Shown piece after piece: positions 1-14,726 of a stretch of DNA of 64,000 bases. The notes beneath the pieces were generated by a model. It searched no databases. It saw only the letters and a list, made by a program, of their open reading frames with translations, and was not told where the DNA came from. The stretch spans positions 1-64,000 of the forward strand of contig NZ_CABHWW010000015.1 of assembly GCF_902170305.1 (NCBI RefSeq), in the 5' to 3' direction. Every line of letters starts with the position of its first letter. The stretch's first letter is position 1. A program made the translations under genes and the position numbers. The DNA comes from Yersinia alsatica. Lineage in GTDB: Bacteria; Pseudomonadota; Gammaproteobacteria; Enterobacterales; Enterobacteriaceae.

Positions 1-85
1 GTTCCCGGTCAGTGGAGGCGCATTATAGGGAGTTCCTGACAGCCTGCAACCCCTAATTTGAAAAAACTTTTCAACCGTGTTTTAT
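1..85 (-). promoter_or_regulatory. rRNA operon P1 promoter with UP element
   Basis: Read on the minus strand there is a -35 TTGCAG (49-44), a 16-base spacer ending in CTCCC, a perfect -10 TATAAT (27-22) and a discriminator GCGCCTCC followed by ACTGAC. This layout, including the GC-rich discriminator and probable +1 A at 13, matches rrnB P1 of E. coli. An A/T-rich stretch upstream (about 85-55, GAAAAGTTTTTTCAAATTAG) fits an UP element. In E. coli, rrsA lies directly downstream of hemG, which agrees. The 16S gene itself is outside the window. Confidence 0.85.
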
Positions 86-118
86 TTCAACGATTTGCTG
101 TGATAACCGCCACTATTG

Positions 119-652
119 TTATTTTTTGTACGACAATGCCGAGAAATCCTGAGCAAAACTGCTTACCTGTTGCCAATCCGTATACTCAACTTCTTTACTG
201 GTATCAGTTTCTCCGCCCGTCATACGCATAATAAGTTGAATCATCACCCGATCTATCCAACGATAGCGGGGATAACGCAGGGCTCCAGCGAATACAGTGC
301 ACAATGTAGGTTGCCAAGGTGTGCTGAGCAAAAACTTACGGACATAGGCATTAGTTTGTGGCGAGCGCTTTTCTGGCTTACGTGCGGTCAGATTGACTGC
401 AAAGAATGCACTCGGCATTTGATTTAGCTGTTCGACGTGTTTGTTGACGAATTTGCTCAAGCTTGGGTTGAAATGCCCATAACGCACAGAGGCACCAATC
501 ATCACTTGCTGGTATTGGCCCAGATCGATTTGCCCCACTTCTGCCAAATCCTGTATTTCACAGGTGGCAGCCACTGATAACTCCTTAGCTATATAGGAAG
601 CGATGGTTTTCGTTTGACCATCTCGGCTGGAGTAAAATATCAGTACTTTCAT
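119..652 (-). CDS. hemG: Menaquinone-dependent protoporphyrinogen IX dehydrogenase HemG
   Basis: HemG oxidises protoporphyrinogen IX to protoporphyrin IX late in heme synthesis and passes electrons to the quinone pool. The 177-residue protein has a flavodoxin fold: the N-terminal FMN phosphate loop is visible as FYSSRDGQT (residues 6-14), and the long-chain insert typical of HemG replaces part of the usual flavodoxin loop. It starts at an ATG 21 bases after trkH, so it is probably the last gene of the pepQ-yigZ-trkH-hemG run. Its stop lies only about 105 bases upstream of the rRNA start point, so any Fis sites of the rRNA promoter would fall in its 3' end (inference). Confidence 0.95.
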   Translation of the reverse strand: MKVLIFYSSRDGQTKTIASYIAKELSVAATCEIQDLAEVGQIDLGQYQQVMIGASVRYGHFNPSLSKFVNKHVEQLNQMPSAFFAVNLTARKPEKRSPQTNAYVRKFLLSTPWQPTLCTVFAGALRYPRYRWIDRVMIQLIMRMTGGETDTSKEVEYTDWQQVSSFAQDFSALSYKK

Positions 653-673
653 AGCAATGTTCCTTATGCAGAA

Positions 674-2125
674 TTACTCACGCCAGAATGTTGGGGTGAA
701 AAGAACCAGTAAGGTGAAGACTTCTAGTCGACCAAATAACATGGTTATCACCAGTATCCATTTCGCCGCTGGGTTCATAGAGGTAAAGTTATCAGCAACA
801 ACCCCCAGGCCTGGCCCAAGATTGTTCAAAGTTGCGGTGACTGCCGCAAAAGCAGAGAACTCATCAACACCCGTCGCGATAATCGCCAACATACTAATGA
901 TGAAAACCAAAGCATAGGCGGAGAAGAACCCCCAGACAGCCTCCAATATCCTTTCCGGCAACGCCCGCCGCCCGAGCTTAATGGTATAAACTGCATTCGG
1001 ATGAACCAAACGTTTTAACTCACGCGAACCTTGCAGATAGAGCAACAGGATACGGATAACTTTCAGGCCACCACCGGTCGACCCCGCACATCCCCCAATA
1101 AATGCAGAGCATAATAAGAGTATTGGCAAGAACAAAGGCCACTTAGAAATACTGTCAGTGGTGAAGCCCGCCGTGGTCGCCATTGATACCACTTGGAAAA
1201 ACGCCTGGTTTAGCGTTTCCATGCCCGACTTGTACACATTATGTTGCCAGAGCACTAGGGTGCACACGATAACCAAGGTCAATTGTACGAAGATAAACAT
1301 ACGGAATTCGGGGTCACGCCAATACACTTTCAAACTGCGGCCACTGAGCACCGCAAAGTGCAGACCAAAGTTACACCCGGAGATCAGTAAGAAAATACCA
1401 ATAATGGTGTTAATCGTTGGGCTGTTGAAGTAACCGATACTGGCGTCATGGGTCGAGAAGCCGCCAATAGCTATAGTAGAAAAGCTGTGAGAGATAGCAT
1501 CAAACACCGACATGCCCGCGCCCCACAGGGAAAGCGCACAGGCAATCGTCAGTAATACATAGATAAGCCACAGCGTTTTAGCGGTTTCAGCAATTCGGGG
1601 CCGCATCTTATTGTCTTTCAACGGGCCGGGCATTTCTGCTCGATAGAGCTGCATCCCCCCGACCCCCAGAATAGGTAAGATTGCCACAGCCAGCACAATG
1701 ATCCCCATACCACCAAGCCATTGCAGCATTTGCCGATAGAATAAAATAGCTTTAGGCAGTGAATCCAATCCCACTAGCGTGGTCGCCCCAGTGGTGGTCA
1801 AACCGGAGAATGATTCAAAAAATGCATCAGTTAAGGAGAGGTTTGGCCGCTCAGAGAATAAGAAAGGTAATGCCCCGACACTGCCCAGCACCGTCCAGAA
1901 CAGCACGACAATGAGAAAACCCTCGCGAGGCTTCAACTCATGCTTCTGTTTTCGGTTTGGTAGCCAAAGCAAAAGACCGATCGCCAGAGCAACAAAAAAG
2001 GTTTCGCTGAAGGCACGGCCGGCACCATCACGATAGATCAAGGCCACTAGCCCGGGAATAAACATTGTCCCGGAGAATAAGATGACCAGCAGGCCAACAA
2101 TACGGGTTATGGCACGAAAATGCAT
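674..2125 (-). CDS. trkH: Trk potassium uptake channel subunit TrkH
   Basis: This is the membrane pore of the Trk low-affinity potassium system, which works with the cytoplasmic NAD-binding gating protein TrkA (not in the window). The 483 residues match the E. coli length. Four pore-loop repeats can be seen: TTGATT near residue 111, IGGFST near 221, TAGFTTD near 320 and NLGPGLG near 437. The glycine-rich AGSTGGG segment near 350 is also typical. It lies 36 bases after yigZ and 21 before hemG on the same strand, the order seen in E. coli. Confidence 0.96.
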   Translation of the reverse strand: MHFRAITRIVGLLVILFSGTMFIPGLVALIYRDGAGRAFSETFFVALAIGLLLWLPNRKQKHELKPREGFLIVVLFWTVLGSVGALPFLFSERPNLSLTDAFFESFSGLTTTGATTLVGLDSLPKAILFYRQMLQWLGGMGIIVLAVAILPILGVGGMQLYRAEMPGPLKDNKMRPRIAETAKTLWLIYVLLTIACALSLWGAGMSVFDAISHSFSTIAIGGFSTHDASIGYFNSPTINTIIGIFLLISGCNFGLHFAVLSGRSLKVYWRDPEFRMFIFVQLTLVIVCTLVLWQHNVYKSGMETLNQAFFQVVSMATTAGFTTDSISKWPLFLPILLLCSAFIGGCAGSTGGGLKVIRILLLYLQGSRELKRLVHPNAVYTIKLGRRALPERILEAVWGFFSAYALVFIISMLAIIATGVDEFSAFAAVTATLNNLGPGLGVVADNFTSMNPAAKWILVITMLFGRLEVFTLLVLFTPTFWRE

Positions 2126-2161
2126 TCCGGCACGTTCCTTAGCAATTCACTTGGATGGGGA

Positions 2162-2776
2162 TTATTGCGAAATGGGCGTCAATTGCAACGTACCACGACT
2201 GAGATCACGCAATTTATCCCCGACCTGACTGGCTTGAGTTGCTGGCAATGAGAGATGAAGTGTCACGAGTTGTGCATATTCACTCTGTAAAATCTGGCCT
2301 TCAACCTGCTGTAATAGTGTTTCTACCATCGCAAGCTGCGCATAGTCACACTGCAAAGTATATTCTACCTGCGGGACTTTATATTTTACTTCAATCTGTT
2401 TTAACGCTTGCTGAACACCACTACCGTACGCCCTGACCAGCCCGCCAGTCCCCAGCTTTATACCGCCATAGTAACGCACAACCACAGCAGTAATTTCACC
2501 AATATGACTGCCCATAAGCTGAGCCAGAATAGGTTTGCCCGCAGTACCCGAGGGTTCACCATCATCGGAAAAGCCTAATTGCTGTGAATCTGTTGGTGTA
2601 CCGGCAACAAAAGCCCAGCAATGATGCCGGGCTGTAGGATGTTGTTGCTTAACCTGCTGAATAAAATCCTTCGCTTCATTCACCCCACAGGTATGTGCCA
2701 GTAGGGTGATAAAACGACTTTTTTTGATCTCTTCGCTGATAGTCACCGGAGCCGCAGGTATCAGATAAGGCTGCAT
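2162..2776 (-). CDS. yigZ: IMPACT family protein YigZ
   Basis: A 204-residue member of the UPF0029/IMPACT family. The N-terminal domain carries the family signature around residues 70-110 (DGEPSGTAGKPIL, then VVRYYGGIKLGTGGL). The C-terminal part is the ferredoxin-like DUF1949 domain. The eukaryotic relative IMPACT modulates translation control through GCN1; the bacterial role is not settled. It overlaps the last base of pepQ (TGATG type junction), so the two are translationally coupled. Confidence 0.93.
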   Translation of the reverse strand: MQPYLIPAAPVTISEEIKKSRFITLLAHTCGVNEAKDFIQQVKQQHPTARHHCWAFVAGTPTDSQQLGFSDDGEPSGTAGKPILAQLMGSHIGEITAVVVRYYGGIKLGTGGLVRAYGSGVQQALKQIEVKYKVPQVEYTLQCDYAQLAMVETLLQQVEGQILQSEYAQLVTLHLSLPATQASQVGDKLRDLSRGTLQLTPISQ

Positions 2777-4107
2777 CAGGCCAGCTTCAGGTCACGTGTC
2801 ATGTTCTCAACCCGATTATCGTGAATAACGATATTATCTTCTATACGAATACCACCAAAAGGCTTCAGCGCATCAATACGATCCCAATTGAAGTGCTGAC
2901 TAAACTCCCCTGAGCGCCATGGGGCCAGCAGAGATTCGATAAAGTAGAGGCCCGGCTCGATGGTGAGCACCATGCGAGGTTGCAGAATTCGTGTGCAACG
3001 CAGATAAGGATACTTGGTTGGCGCGCTCAGGTGAGTACCGGTATCATCCTGCATAAAACCAGCAGTATCATGCACTTGTAACCCAAGAGGATGGCCTAGC
3101 CCGTGAGGTAAGAATGGGCAGGTAATTCCTTGTTCGACCATGGCATCTTCACTGATCCCAGTGACCAGATTATGAGAGCGCAGTAACTTGGCAATGCGCT
3201 GATGCATCTGGACGTGATAATCAGTATAGCGCTCACCACTTTTGATGGTTTTGATCAGTGCAAGCTGCTCATCATTCAAATCTTGGATCAGCGCTGCAAA
3301 ATCGCTATCACTATCAGCGGCATAAGTCCGCGTCAGGTCAGCAGCATAGCCATTGTATTCAGCACCTGCATCCATCAAGAAGCTGCGTATTTCTGCCGGT
3401 GGCTGATGCTGTAAGGTGGTGTAGTGAAGCACAGCAGAGTGTTCATTCAGCGCAACAATATTATCGTAAGGCACATCAGTATCACGGTGGCCTGTGGCCA
3501 TCAGATACGCCAGATTGATGTCAAACTCACTCATTCCTGATTGGAATGCTTCATGAGCGGCCCGATGCCCGGTGACCGCCATTTTTTGCGCTTCGCGCAT
3601 ACATGCCAGCTCATAGTCCGTTTTATAAGAACGGTAGAAATGCAGATAATCTAACACCGGCTGCGGATTGATGTTTTCGGCGCTGAAACCCAGAGCCTGA
3701 GCGCGGTGCTGCGCATATCCAATATAGGCTACGCGATCCCGCTGCACAGGTAATTGCTGCGCAATATCATCTGCATTAGCTAATGGTTGGATATCGATCG
3801 ATTTTGTCCAGAAACTGTCTGGCAATGGCTCCACACTGTGCCAATAGTCAACTGGGGAGTAAAACCATAACTTCGGCGTATTGACCCCATCAACCCATAA
3901 CCAGCAGTTTGGGACTTGCGTCACTGGCACCCAAGCTTTGAATTGGGCGTTAACTTTAAAGGGATAATCACGATCATCAAGGAAAATGCGTTGTAATTCA
4001 CCGGAGTGAATCAGTAAAGCGTCTAGCTGATGACGCTCCAGCACATCGCGGGTGCGCTGTTGTAGGGTGGACAAATGTTCGTTATATAAAGAAGCCAGCG
4101 TTTCCAT
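2776..4107 (-). CDS. pepQ: Xaa-Pro dipeptidase PepQ
   Basis: PepQ is a dinuclear-metal peptidase of the M24B family that cleaves dipeptides with C-terminal proline. The 443 residues match the family. The pita-bread catalytic domain shows the metal-ligand segments [18 protein letters not shown] (near 245), [13 protein letters not shown] (near 337) and the glutamates in [10 protein letters not shown] (near 385) and GGIRIEDN (near 423). A GTG codon directly precedes the ATG at 4107; the ATG is preferred by homology with E. coli PepQ. It is the first gene of the leftward operon and is divergent from fadB. Confidence 0.95.
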   Translation of the reverse strand: METLASLYNEHLSTLQQRTRDVLERHQLDALLIHSGELQRIFLDDRDYPFKVNAQFKAWVPVTQVPNCWLWVDGVNTPKLWFYSPVDYWHSVEPLPDSFWTKSIDIQPLANADDIAQQLPVQRDRVAYIGYAQHRAQALGFSAENINPQPVLDYLHFYRSYKTDYELACMREAQKMAVTGHRAAHEAFQSGMSEFDINLAYLMATGHRDTDVPYDNIVALNEHSAVLHYTTLQHQPPAEIRSFLMDAGAEYNGYAADLTRTYAADSDSDFAALIQDLNDEQLALIKTIKSGERYTDYHVQMHQRIAKLLRSHNLVTGISEDAMVEQGITCPFLPHGLGHPLGLQVHDTAGFMQDDTGTHLSAPTKYPYLRCTRILQPRMVLTIEPGLYFIESLLAPWRSGEFSQHFNWDRIDALKPFGGIRIEDNIVIHDNRVENMTRDLKLA

Positions 4108-4355
4108 CACAGTACCCTTTGCTATTAGAACTTAATTTTTTCATCTTATCATAGTCGCCAAAGCCATGTTCCGGCGACCGCTTATCTGTCTGAAAAATAC
4201 GTTACAACCCACAATAAATTGATTATTTAACCGCTCAAACGCCACGAATAAACATGATAAAAATCAACTAACCCTTCTAATTGACTGTGATCTTCACTGC
4301 AAAAAATCAATCTCTTGTTTGCATTTCATTAACAAAATATCCACACTTCCTGAAT

Positions 4356-4372
4356 ATCTGGTCATACCAGAT
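4356..4372. promoter_or_regulatory. FadR operator upstream of fadBA
   Basis: ATCTGGTCATACCAGAT is a perfect 7-bp inverted repeat around a 3-bp centre. It matches the FadR site of E. coli fadBA (ATCTGGTACGACCAGAT) at almost every base. It ends 26 bases before the fadB ATG, so FadR bound here should repress fadBA until long-chain acyl-CoA releases it. The rest of the 290-bp pepQ-fadB gap is A/T-rich and must also hold the pepQ promoter; I see no other clear site. Confidence 0.85.
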
Positions 4373-4398
4373 CACATGCGCTTATTCAGGAGATAGAT

Positions 4399-7763
<3,365 letters not shown>

Positions 7764-7792
7764 TCTCTGAATATCTTATCTAAAAAACATTA

Positions 7793-7812
7793 AGGGCCTG
7801 AATACAGGCCCT
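7793..7812. terminator. Hairpin between fadA and fre, possibly serving fre
   Basis: AGGGCCTG-AATA-CAGGCCCT is an 8-bp stem with a 4-base loop. Read on the minus strand it is followed by TTAATGTTTTTTA, so it could end fre transcripts. It lacks a T tract on the plus strand. Confidence 0.55.
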
Positions 7813-7847
7813 GATAACCGCTGTACCTGGTGTTTAGTTGCCGTTTT

Positions 7848-7873
7848 CCCGCCTGTCAGGGGCGGGCTTTTTT
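7848..7873 (+). terminator. Intrinsic terminator of fadBA
   Basis: CCCGCC, a 7-base loop, GGCGGG, then CTTTTTT. This is a short GC stem with a good T tract, 85 bases after the fadA stop. Confidence 0.8.
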
Positions 7874-7894
7874 ATTCTGAATAAAATCATTCAC

Positions 7895-8596
7895 TCAGAT
7901 AAAGGCAAAAGCATCACCATAGATATGCGCTTCCTGCGCGCTACGTTCAGCACAAAAACGCTCACGGGCAATTTTCGCCATTTCAAAACGACCGGCGATA
8001 TAGATATCCTGCTCAGCGAGAGAGCCGTAGTCTTGCAATACCGCACTCAGCACTGTTCCGGTACGGCCACGCCAGCCCTCTTCAGGTTGCTCGACCACCG
8101 GGATAACTTTCAATTGTGGATATTTAACCGACAGCGCTTCCAGCTCGTTTAGATCGTATAAATGCACGGCTTCGCGGCCTCCCCAATAGATAGAGACTTC
8201 ACGATCAGGCCGTTCCGCTAACGCCGCTAACAAAATTGAGCGCGCATAGGAAAAACCAGTGCCGCCGGCAATAAGAAGCAATGGACGGTGACTGCCCTCA
8301 CGGAACCATGCCTCACCATGAGGGATATCCACATCCAGTGTTTTCTCTTTCAGAATTCTGTCCATCACGGCCATGGCATACAAATTCAGTTCCGAAGCCC
8401 CAATATGCAGCTCAATAAAATCTTGCTGCAATGGCGTGGATGCCATAGAGAATGGGCGCTTATCACGCTCGTCCATTACTACCATCAAATACTGCCCAGC
8501 ACGGAAAGAAAATGCAGATGCAGGCACCAATTGCACCCGGTACACCGTATCGGTAATGGCCTCTACGGAGGTTACTTTACAGCTTAAAGTTGTCAT
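7895..8596 (-). CDS. fre: NAD(P)H-flavin reductase Fre
   Basis: Fre reduces free riboflavin, FMN or FAD with NAD(P)H and supplies reduced flavin to other enzymes. The 233 residues from the ATG at 8596 match E. coli Fre from its first residues ([20 protein letters not shown]); an upstream in-frame extension to 8638 lacks support. The flavin-binding RPFSMAST motif lies near residue 46 and the NAD(P)H loop [11 protein letters not shown] near 111. It follows ubiD by 54 bases on the same strand. This fits a functional link, since UbiD uses a prenylated FMN cofactor (link inferred). Confidence 0.95.
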   Translation of the reverse strand: MTTLSCKVTSVEAITDTVYRVQLVPASAFSFRAGQYLMVVMDERDKRPFSMASTPLQQDFIELHIGASELNLYAMAVMDRILKEKTLDVDIPHGEAWFREGSHRPLLLIAGGTGFSYARSILLAALAERPDREVSIYWGGREAVHLYDLNELEALSVKYPQLKVIPVVEQPEEGWRGRTGTVLSAVLQDYGSLAEQDIYIAGRFEMAKIARERFCAERSAQEAHIYGDAFAFI

Positions 8597-8650
8597 GCCT
8601 TCCCTCTGTCGGGTCATCAAATGCAAAACCAAGGACAAGAACGACGCCGG

Positions 8651-10147
8651 TTAGCGTTTCGTCTCTTTGTCACTGAAAATGGCGAGTTCATCCCAAATAG
8701 CATCAACACGGGCGCGGACTTCTTCATCCATTTTAATTGGACGCCCCCATTCACGCGAAGTCTCAGCTGGCCATTTGTTGGTGGCATCCAGCCCCATTTT
8801 CGATCCCAAACCGGAAACCGGTGAGGCGAAATCCAAATAATCAATTGGCGTGTTTTCAATTAACACCGTATCGCGGGATGGGTCCATCCGGGTGGTAATC
8901 GCCCAAATAACATCATTCCAATCACGCGCATTAATATCATCATCGCAAACAATAACAAATTTTGTATACATAAACTGGCGTAAAAACGACCAAACGCCCA
9001 TCATCACGCGTTTAGCATGGCCTGCATACTGTTTCTTTATTGTCACTACCGCCAGACGGTATGAACAGCCTTCTGGTGGCAGATAGAAATCAACAATCTC
9101 TGGGAACTGCTTTTGCAAAATAGGGACAAATACTTCATTCAGTGCAACCCCCATCACCGCCGGTTCATCCGGAGGACGGCCAGTATAAGTGGAATGGTAA
9201 ATTGCATCTTTGCGCTGGGTAATATGGGTAACGGTAAAGACTGGGAAGCTGTCAATCTCGTTGTAATAACCCGTATGGTCACCATAAGGACCTTCCGGAG
9301 CCATATCGCCCTGCTCAATATATCCTTCCAATACAATTTCTGCACTGGCAGGCACTTCAAGGTCATTGGAAAGACACTTCACAACTTCTGTTTTGTGCCC
9401 ACGCAGTAAGCCAGCAAAAGCATATTCAGACAGTGTGTCGGGCACTGGCGTTACCGCCGCCAAGATGGTTGCTGGATCAGCACCAAGCGCCACAGCCACC
9501 GGGAAACGTTCACCGGGATGAGCTTCACACCACTCTTGATAATCTAGCGCGCCACCACGATGGGATAACCAGCGCATAATTAATTTGTTTTTGCCTAAAA
9601 CTTGCTGGCGATAGATACCCAGGTTTTGACGCTCTTTATGCGGGCCACGAGTGACCGTCAGCCCCCAGGAAACCAAGGGTGCAGCATCCTCAGGCCAGCA
9701 ATGCATGACTGGGATTCGGCTCAAGTCGACATCGTCCCCTTCCCAGACTTGTTCCTGGCAAGGAGCGGAACTTAAGCATTTCGTCGGCATATTCAATACC
9801 TGCTTAAATTTCGGCAGTTTATCGAATAGATCGCGAAATCCCTTCGGAGGATCGGGTTCTTTCAAGAAAGCCAACAGCTTACCAACATCGCGCAGTGCGC
9901 TGACATCCTCTTGTCCCATCCCCATGGCTACCCGCTTGGCGGTGCCAAACAAGTTACACAGCACTGGCATGCTGTAACCCTTAGGATTTTCAAAAAGTAA
10001 TGCAGGCCCGCCAGCACGCAAGGTGCGGTCGGCAATTTCTGTCATTTCCAGATAGGGATCAATAGGCTGGCTAATACGTTTAAGTTCACCCCTCTGTTCC
10101 AGCAACGAGAGGAAGTCACGTAAGTCACGGTATTTCATGCTGATCAT
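8651..10147 (-). CDS. ubiD: 4-hydroxy-3-polyprenylbenzoate decarboxylase UbiD
   Basis: UbiD removes the carboxyl group of 4-hydroxy-3-octaprenylbenzoate in ubiquinone synthesis, using prenylated FMN made by UbiX. The protein follows E. coli UbiD (497 residues) throughout, including the segment [13 protein letters not shown] and the long conserved region [18 protein letters not shown]. Three in-frame starts (10171, 10147, 10138) are possible and none has a strong ribosome site. I chose 10147 (498 residues) as closest to the family length. It is divergent from rfaH; the gap of about 265 bases shows no recognisable operator. Confidence 0.95.
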   Translation of the reverse strand: MISMKYRDLRDFLSLLEQRGELKRISQPIDPYLEMTEIADRTLRAGGPALLFENPKGYSMPVLCNLFGTAKRVAMGMGQEDVSALRDVGKLLAFLKEPDPPKGFRDLFDKLPKFKQVLNMPTKCLSSAPCQEQVWEGDDVDLSRIPVMHCWPEDAAPLVSWGLTVTRGPHKERQNLGIYRQQVLGKNKLIMRWLSHRGGALDYQEWCEAHPGERFPVAVALGADPATILAAVTPVPDTLSEYAFAGLLRGHKTEVVKCLSNDLEVPASAEIVLEGYIEQGDMAPEGPYGDHTGYYNEIDSFPVFTVTHITQRKDAIYHSTYTGRPPDEPAVMGVALNEVFVPILQKQFPEIVDFYLPPEGCSYRLAVVTIKKQYAGHAKRVMMGVWSFLRQFMYTKFVIVCDDDINARDWNDVIWAITTRMDPSRDTVLIENTPIDYLDFASPVSGLGSKMGLDATNKWPAETSREWGRPIKMDEEVRARVDAIWDELAIFSDKETKR

Positions 10148-10412
10148 TTCGGCGGCTATGTGATGCGCCATTATAGGCTGTCTTTATAGCAGTTGCTGTC
10201 TTTTTGTTAAAAATGGATACGGGCTCACTCGAAAAGATATCATGCTGCTCTCTGCTATTAACAACTATCAATCCAAATATCATTTCATCAGTGGGAAATA
10301 GGCTAAATCTTTGTATAACAATCAATAGGCTCTAAATGCCCATTTATCCTCACTGTTTATATATCGCCACTTTTGTTATGCTGCCAAGTAGTACCTAAAG
10401 GCATGTGAAATT

Positions 10413-10901
10413 ATGAAATATTGGCATTTATTATATTGTAAACGTGGCCAGCTTTTACGCGCTAAAGAGCATCTAGAGCGGCAAAAAGTGAACTGCTGGA
10501 CGCCGATAGTGACTATCGAGAAGATAGTGCGCGGAAAACGGGCTGAAACGACAGAAGCGTTATTTCCTAATTATCTGTTCGTGGAGTTTGATCCGGAACA
10601 TATTCATACCACCACGATAAGTGCCACTCGAGGTGTAAGCCACTTTGTCCGATTTGGTGTGCAACCCGCGGTGATTCCAGCACTGGTTATCGCTGAGATG
10701 CAATCTCACACTGCAGATAGAATCATTGCGCCAGAAGTCCCTGTACCTGGTGATGTGGTGACAATTACCGAGGGTATTTTTTCTGGGCTACAGGCGATTT
10801 ATACCGAGCCAGATGGCGAGGCTCGCTCAATGTTGCTGCTGAATATGCTCAATAGCCAAGTGCTGCAAAGCTTGGATAATCGTCAGTTCGAAAAACAATA
10901 A
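10413..10901 (+). CDS. rfaH: Transcription antiterminator RfaH
   Basis: RfaH is a NusG paralogue that travels with RNA polymerase on operons carrying an ops element, such as LPS-core and surface polysaccharide operons, and recruits ribosomes. The 162 residues equal the E. coli length. The N-terminal NusG-like domain begins with [22 protein letters not shown], and the C-terminal KOW-type domain follows from about residue 105 ([10 protein letters not shown]). It stands alone and ends against a bidirectional hairpin shared with hemB. Confidence 0.95.
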   Translation: MKYWHLLYCKRGQLLRAKEHLERQKVNCWTPIVTIEKIVRGKRAETTEALFPNYLFVEFDPEHIHTTTISATRGVSHFVRFGVQPAVIPALVIAEMQSHTADRIIAPEVPVPGDVVTITEGIFSGLQAIYTEPDGEARSMLLLNMLNSQVLQSLDNRQFEKQ

Positions 10902-10924
10902 TATCCCAGTATAGAAATAAATCG

Positions 10925-10948
10925 AGGTAGGTACATCCATACCTACCT
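10925..10948. terminator. Bidirectional hairpin between rfaH and hemB
   Basis: AGGTAGGTA-CATCCA-TACCTACCT: a perfect 9-bp stem between convergent genes, 24 bases after the rfaH stop and 21 before the hemB stop. T tracts are weak on both sides. Confidence 0.6.
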
Positions 10949-10968
10949 TATAGTTTATATGCAAAGAG

Positions 10969-12000
<1,032 letters not shown>

Positions 12001-12005
12001 CTAAC

Positions 12006-12788
12006 TCAAACCAACCGGAAAATCCGGCGGGCGTTTTCATCAGTTTTCTGTCCCAGCCATTGAGGGTCTTCTTGTCGCCAGACAGCAACCTGCTGGACGA
12101 TATGAGGCAGAAAGCAAGGTTCATTGCGACGGGATGCAGGTTTTGGATGTATATCCCTTGGCAATAAATAAGGGGCATCAGTTTCCAGCAACAATTGTTG
12201 AACGGGAATGCGCGGCAGTAGTGATCTTAGCTCAAGGCCTCGGCGTTCATCACAAACCCAACCGGTGATACCAATAGATAGACCCAACGCCAGGCAAGAA
12301 TCTAGCTCATCAGCAGTGCCCGTAAAACAATGCACAACAGCAGCGGGGATTTTATCTAACCAAGGCGAAAGCAGAGTGATAAAACGTTCGTGAGCTTCAC
12401 GACAATGTAAGAAAACAGGCAAAGAAAGCTCTGCTGCCAGTGCAAGCTGGGCAGTAAATGCGATTTCTTGCTCTGCTGGTGTAGAGAAGTTGCGGTTAAA
12501 ATCTAGCCCACACTCACCGATGGCGACTACCGAGGTATCTGCCGCCAATGTTCTGATTTGCTGCTCTACCGATATTTGCCAGCTACTCGCATGATGAGGA
12601 TGAACCCCTGCGGTTGACCAGCAGTAACCCGCGTTGGCTGTGGCAAGCTCAAGTGCGGCCTGACTCTCTTCGGCATCAGTACCGGTAATCAGCATCCCGC
12701 TAACCCCAGCTTCTTTTGCGCGAGCAATAACCTGAGGACAATCTTTGGTAAATTGCGCGCTGGTTAAATTCACACCAATATCAAACAT
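12006..12788 (-). CDS. tatD: 3'-5' DNase/RNase TatD
   Basis: A 260-residue metal-dependent hydrolase of the TatD family with TIM-barrel fold, the same length as E. coli TatD. Metal-binding residues lie in GVHPHHA (near 81), GECGLD (near 111), HCREAHE (near 147), HCFTG (near 173) and LLETDAPYL (near 221). E. coli TatD is a nuclease linked to DNA repair and RNA turnover; it is not needed for Tat export despite its place. A hairpin separates it from tatC, so it may be partly uncoupled from tatABC and run into hemB. Confidence 0.94.
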   Translation of the reverse strand: MFDIGVNLTSAQFTKDCPQVIARAKEAGVSGMLITGTDAEESQAALELATANAGYCWSTAGVHPHHASSWQISVEQQIRTLAADTSVVAIGECGLDFNRNFSTPAEQEIAFTAQLALAAELSLPVFLHCREAHERFITLLSPWLDKIPAAVVHCFTGTADELDSCLALGLSIGITGWVCDERRGLELRSLLPRIPVQQLLLETDAPYLLPRDIHPKPASRRNEPCFLPHIVQQVAVWRQEDPQWLGQKTDENARRIFRLV

Positions 12789-12805
12789 GTACGTTCCAAA
12801 ACAGA

Positions 12806-12825
12806 AGCCGCCCCAGAGGGCGGCT
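12806..12825 (-). terminator. Hairpin terminator after tatC
   Basis: AGCCGCCC-CAGA-GGGCGGCT is an 8-bp GC-rich stem 18 bases after the tatC stop. On the minus strand it is followed by TCTGTTTTGG. It probably ends part of the tatABC transcript before tatD. Confidence 0.65.
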
Positions 12826-12843
12826 AAACATCAAAACAGAGAG

Positions 12844-13623
12844 TTAAGGGGCTTTCGGATGGTTATCGCTGTCTTCATCCTCTTCCTCAATATCTGCGCG
12901 CCGTTGTTTGCCAGTATAAAAACGAGCAAAGAACACACCCAGTTCAAATAACAGATACATTGGAATGGCCAATAATGTCTGTGACAGCACATCAGGTGGC
13001 GTAAGGAGCATGCCCACGACAAAAGCACCGACAAATACATAAGGACGTTTTTTCTTCAATGCTTCAGGTGTTGTTACCCCAGCCCAGCATAGAAGAATGA
13101 TGGCGATCGGGACTTCGAAAGAAATACCAAACGCCATAAATAGCGCCATAACAAAATCAAGGTATTTGGTGATATCCGTCGCAATCAATACGCTTTCCGG
13201 CGCTGTTTTGGCAAAAAAACCAAAAGCTAACGGGAAAACGATAAAATAGGCAAATGCCATACCCAGATAAAACAAGAAACTGCTGGATATCAGCAGTGGA
13301 ACCATCAGGCGGCGCTCATGTTTATACAGCGCAGGGGCTATAAATGCCCAAACCTGATAGAGGATCATCGGTGCAGAAACAAACACCGAGACCATCATGG
13401 TCAATTTAATCGGGGTAAAGAACGGGGATGCAACATCAGTTGCGATCATACTGGAGCCAACAGGCAGTTGTTTGATCAACGGTGCTGAAACCAAGTGATA
13501 GATATCATTGGCAAAAAAAACCAATGCTAAAAAAACCACTAAAATAGTGATAATACAATTCAATAGCCGCTTACGCAGTTCTATCAAATGAGTGATAAGG
13601 GGTTGGGTATCATCAACAGCCAT
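12844..13623 (-). CDS. tatC: Sec-independent protein translocase TatC
   Basis: TatC is the six-helix inner-membrane receptor that, with TatB, binds the twin-arginine motif of signal peptides on folded exported proteins. The 259 residues match the family. The conserved N-terminal stretch [13 protein letters not shown] and the first-periplasmic-loop region before [12 protein letters not shown] are visible, as is [10 protein letters not shown] in a later helix. The C-terminus is acidic (EEEDEDSDN). It starts two bases after tatB. Confidence 0.96.
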   Translation of the reverse strand: MAVDDTQPLITHLIELRKRLLNCIITILVVFLALVFFANDIYHLVSAPLIKQLPVGSSMIATDVASPFFTPIKLTMMVSVFVSAPMILYQVWAFIAPALYKHERRLMVPLLISSSFLFYLGMAFAYFIVFPLAFGFFAKTAPESVLIATDITKYLDFVMALFMAFGISFEVPIAIILLCWAGVTTPEALKKKRPYVFVGAFVVGMLLTPPDVLSQTLLAIPMYLLFELGVFFARFYTGKQRRADIEEEDEDSDNHPKAP

Positions 13624-13625
13624 GT

Positions 13626-14276
13626 TTACCGATCGCCGTCAGGTTGGTGAGTTCGAGGTTGGTCAGCACTGATTGAATCTGTGCTATGGGAGTCAATTGT
13701 GGCTGCGTTCGCCTTGGTTACAGGGGGGTTTGTAACTGGCACAGCCTCCCTCTCTACTGAAGGGATAGACTCAGAGAATGCCTTAACCTGAACAATGGGT
13801 TTCTCGACGTTATCAAGGGCAGTTTCAACCACAGTCGAGGTGCCCACCTCATTAGTGCTCGGTGCCTGAGGTGAAGCTTCAGCTTGCGTCGCCGATTCAG
13901 CAGGGGTAACGCCATCATGAATTGCTTCTGGCTCGGTTACCAACGGATTATGGATCGTATGTGGCGCTTCCGAAGCAATATCAGAATGATAAGAACGCTT
14001 CAGCGCCTCCGCAGCCTCTTTGAGTTCATCCATTGAGGCTTTCAGCTCAGGTGTCAGGTTCTGCAAACCAGCCTGTTCTGCTTTTTTCAGACTGTCTTGC
14101 AACTCTTGCAACTTAAGTTCTTGTGCCAATTCGTTTTGCACTGTTGCCGCGAGTGAGCGCAATGTCCGAATCCAGCCGGCGACTGTTCTTACAGCAACCG
14201 GCAGCCGTTCTGGCCCAAGCACGACCAGACCAATAACAAGTATCAGTAGCAGTTCACTAAACCCGATGTCGAACAC
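13626..14276 (-). CDS. tatB: Sec-independent protein translocase TatB
   Basis: TatB has one N-terminal membrane helix ([20 protein letters not shown]), an amphipathic helix after the hinge GPERLP, and a long charged tail. It forms the substrate receptor complex with TatC. At 216 residues it is longer than E. coli TatB (171). The extra length is in the low-complexity tail rich in E, A, T, S and P, a region known to be dispensable in E. coli. It lies between tatA and tatC with gaps of 3 and 2 bases. Confidence 0.95.
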   Translation of the reverse strand: MFDIGFSELLLILVIGLVVLGPERLPVAVRTVAGWIRTLRSLAATVQNELAQELKLQELQDSLKKAEQAGLQNLTPELKASMDELKEAAEALKRSYHSDIASEAPHTIHNPLVTEPEAIHDGVTPAESATQAEASPQAPSTNEVGTSTVVETALDNVEKPIVQVKAFSESIPSVEREAVPVTNPPVTKANAATIDSHSTDSISADQPRTHQPDGDR

Positions 14277-14279
14277 AGC

Positions 14280-14552
14280 TTATCCCTGCTCTTTGTCGTG
14301 ACTCTTAGTAGGCTCTTCAGCTTTGACTACCGGCTGTTGCTGCTTTTCTGCAATCGATTTTGCAAAATCAGCATCATTGCTGGTCTTATCAGCATCAGTT
14401 GGAGCGTCTTTTGGTTCATCACCTATCGCTTTTTTAAAACCTTTGATGGACGCACCTAGATCTGACCCTAATGTCCGCAGCTTGTTAGTACCAAACAGCA
14501 GAACAACAATCACGGCAATGATTAATAACTGCCAAATACTTATACCACCCAT
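14280..14552 (-). CDS. tatA: Sec-independent protein translocase TatA
   Basis: TatA oligomerises to let folded proteins cross the inner membrane. The 90-residue protein has the N-terminal helix ([19 protein letters not shown]), the hinge [14 protein letters not shown] and the amphipathic helix [14 protein letters not shown] chose the ATG at 14552, which gives the standard MGGISIWQ start; an upstream in-frame codon at 14573 would add seven residues without family support. The 174 bases between ubiB and tatA may carry a tat promoter; I see no clear site there. Confidence 0.95.
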   Translation of the reverse strand: MGGISIWQLLIIAVIVVLLFGTNKLRTLGSDLGASIKGFKKAIGDEPKDAPTDADKTSNDADFAKSIAEKQQQPVVKAEEPTKSHDKEQG

Positions 14553-14726
14553 TACATTCACCTCTATATACAAGGGTTATTCCACAGAGGGCCGCATTAT
14601 ACGTCATATAACCTCTGTGAATACCTATCTAACTTACCGCATTTTGAACTAGCGCATAGCTTCTTGAACAAATAAATGGCTTCTTGAATAACTTTTACAT
14701 AACTCATTAACCATGCAATAAGTATG

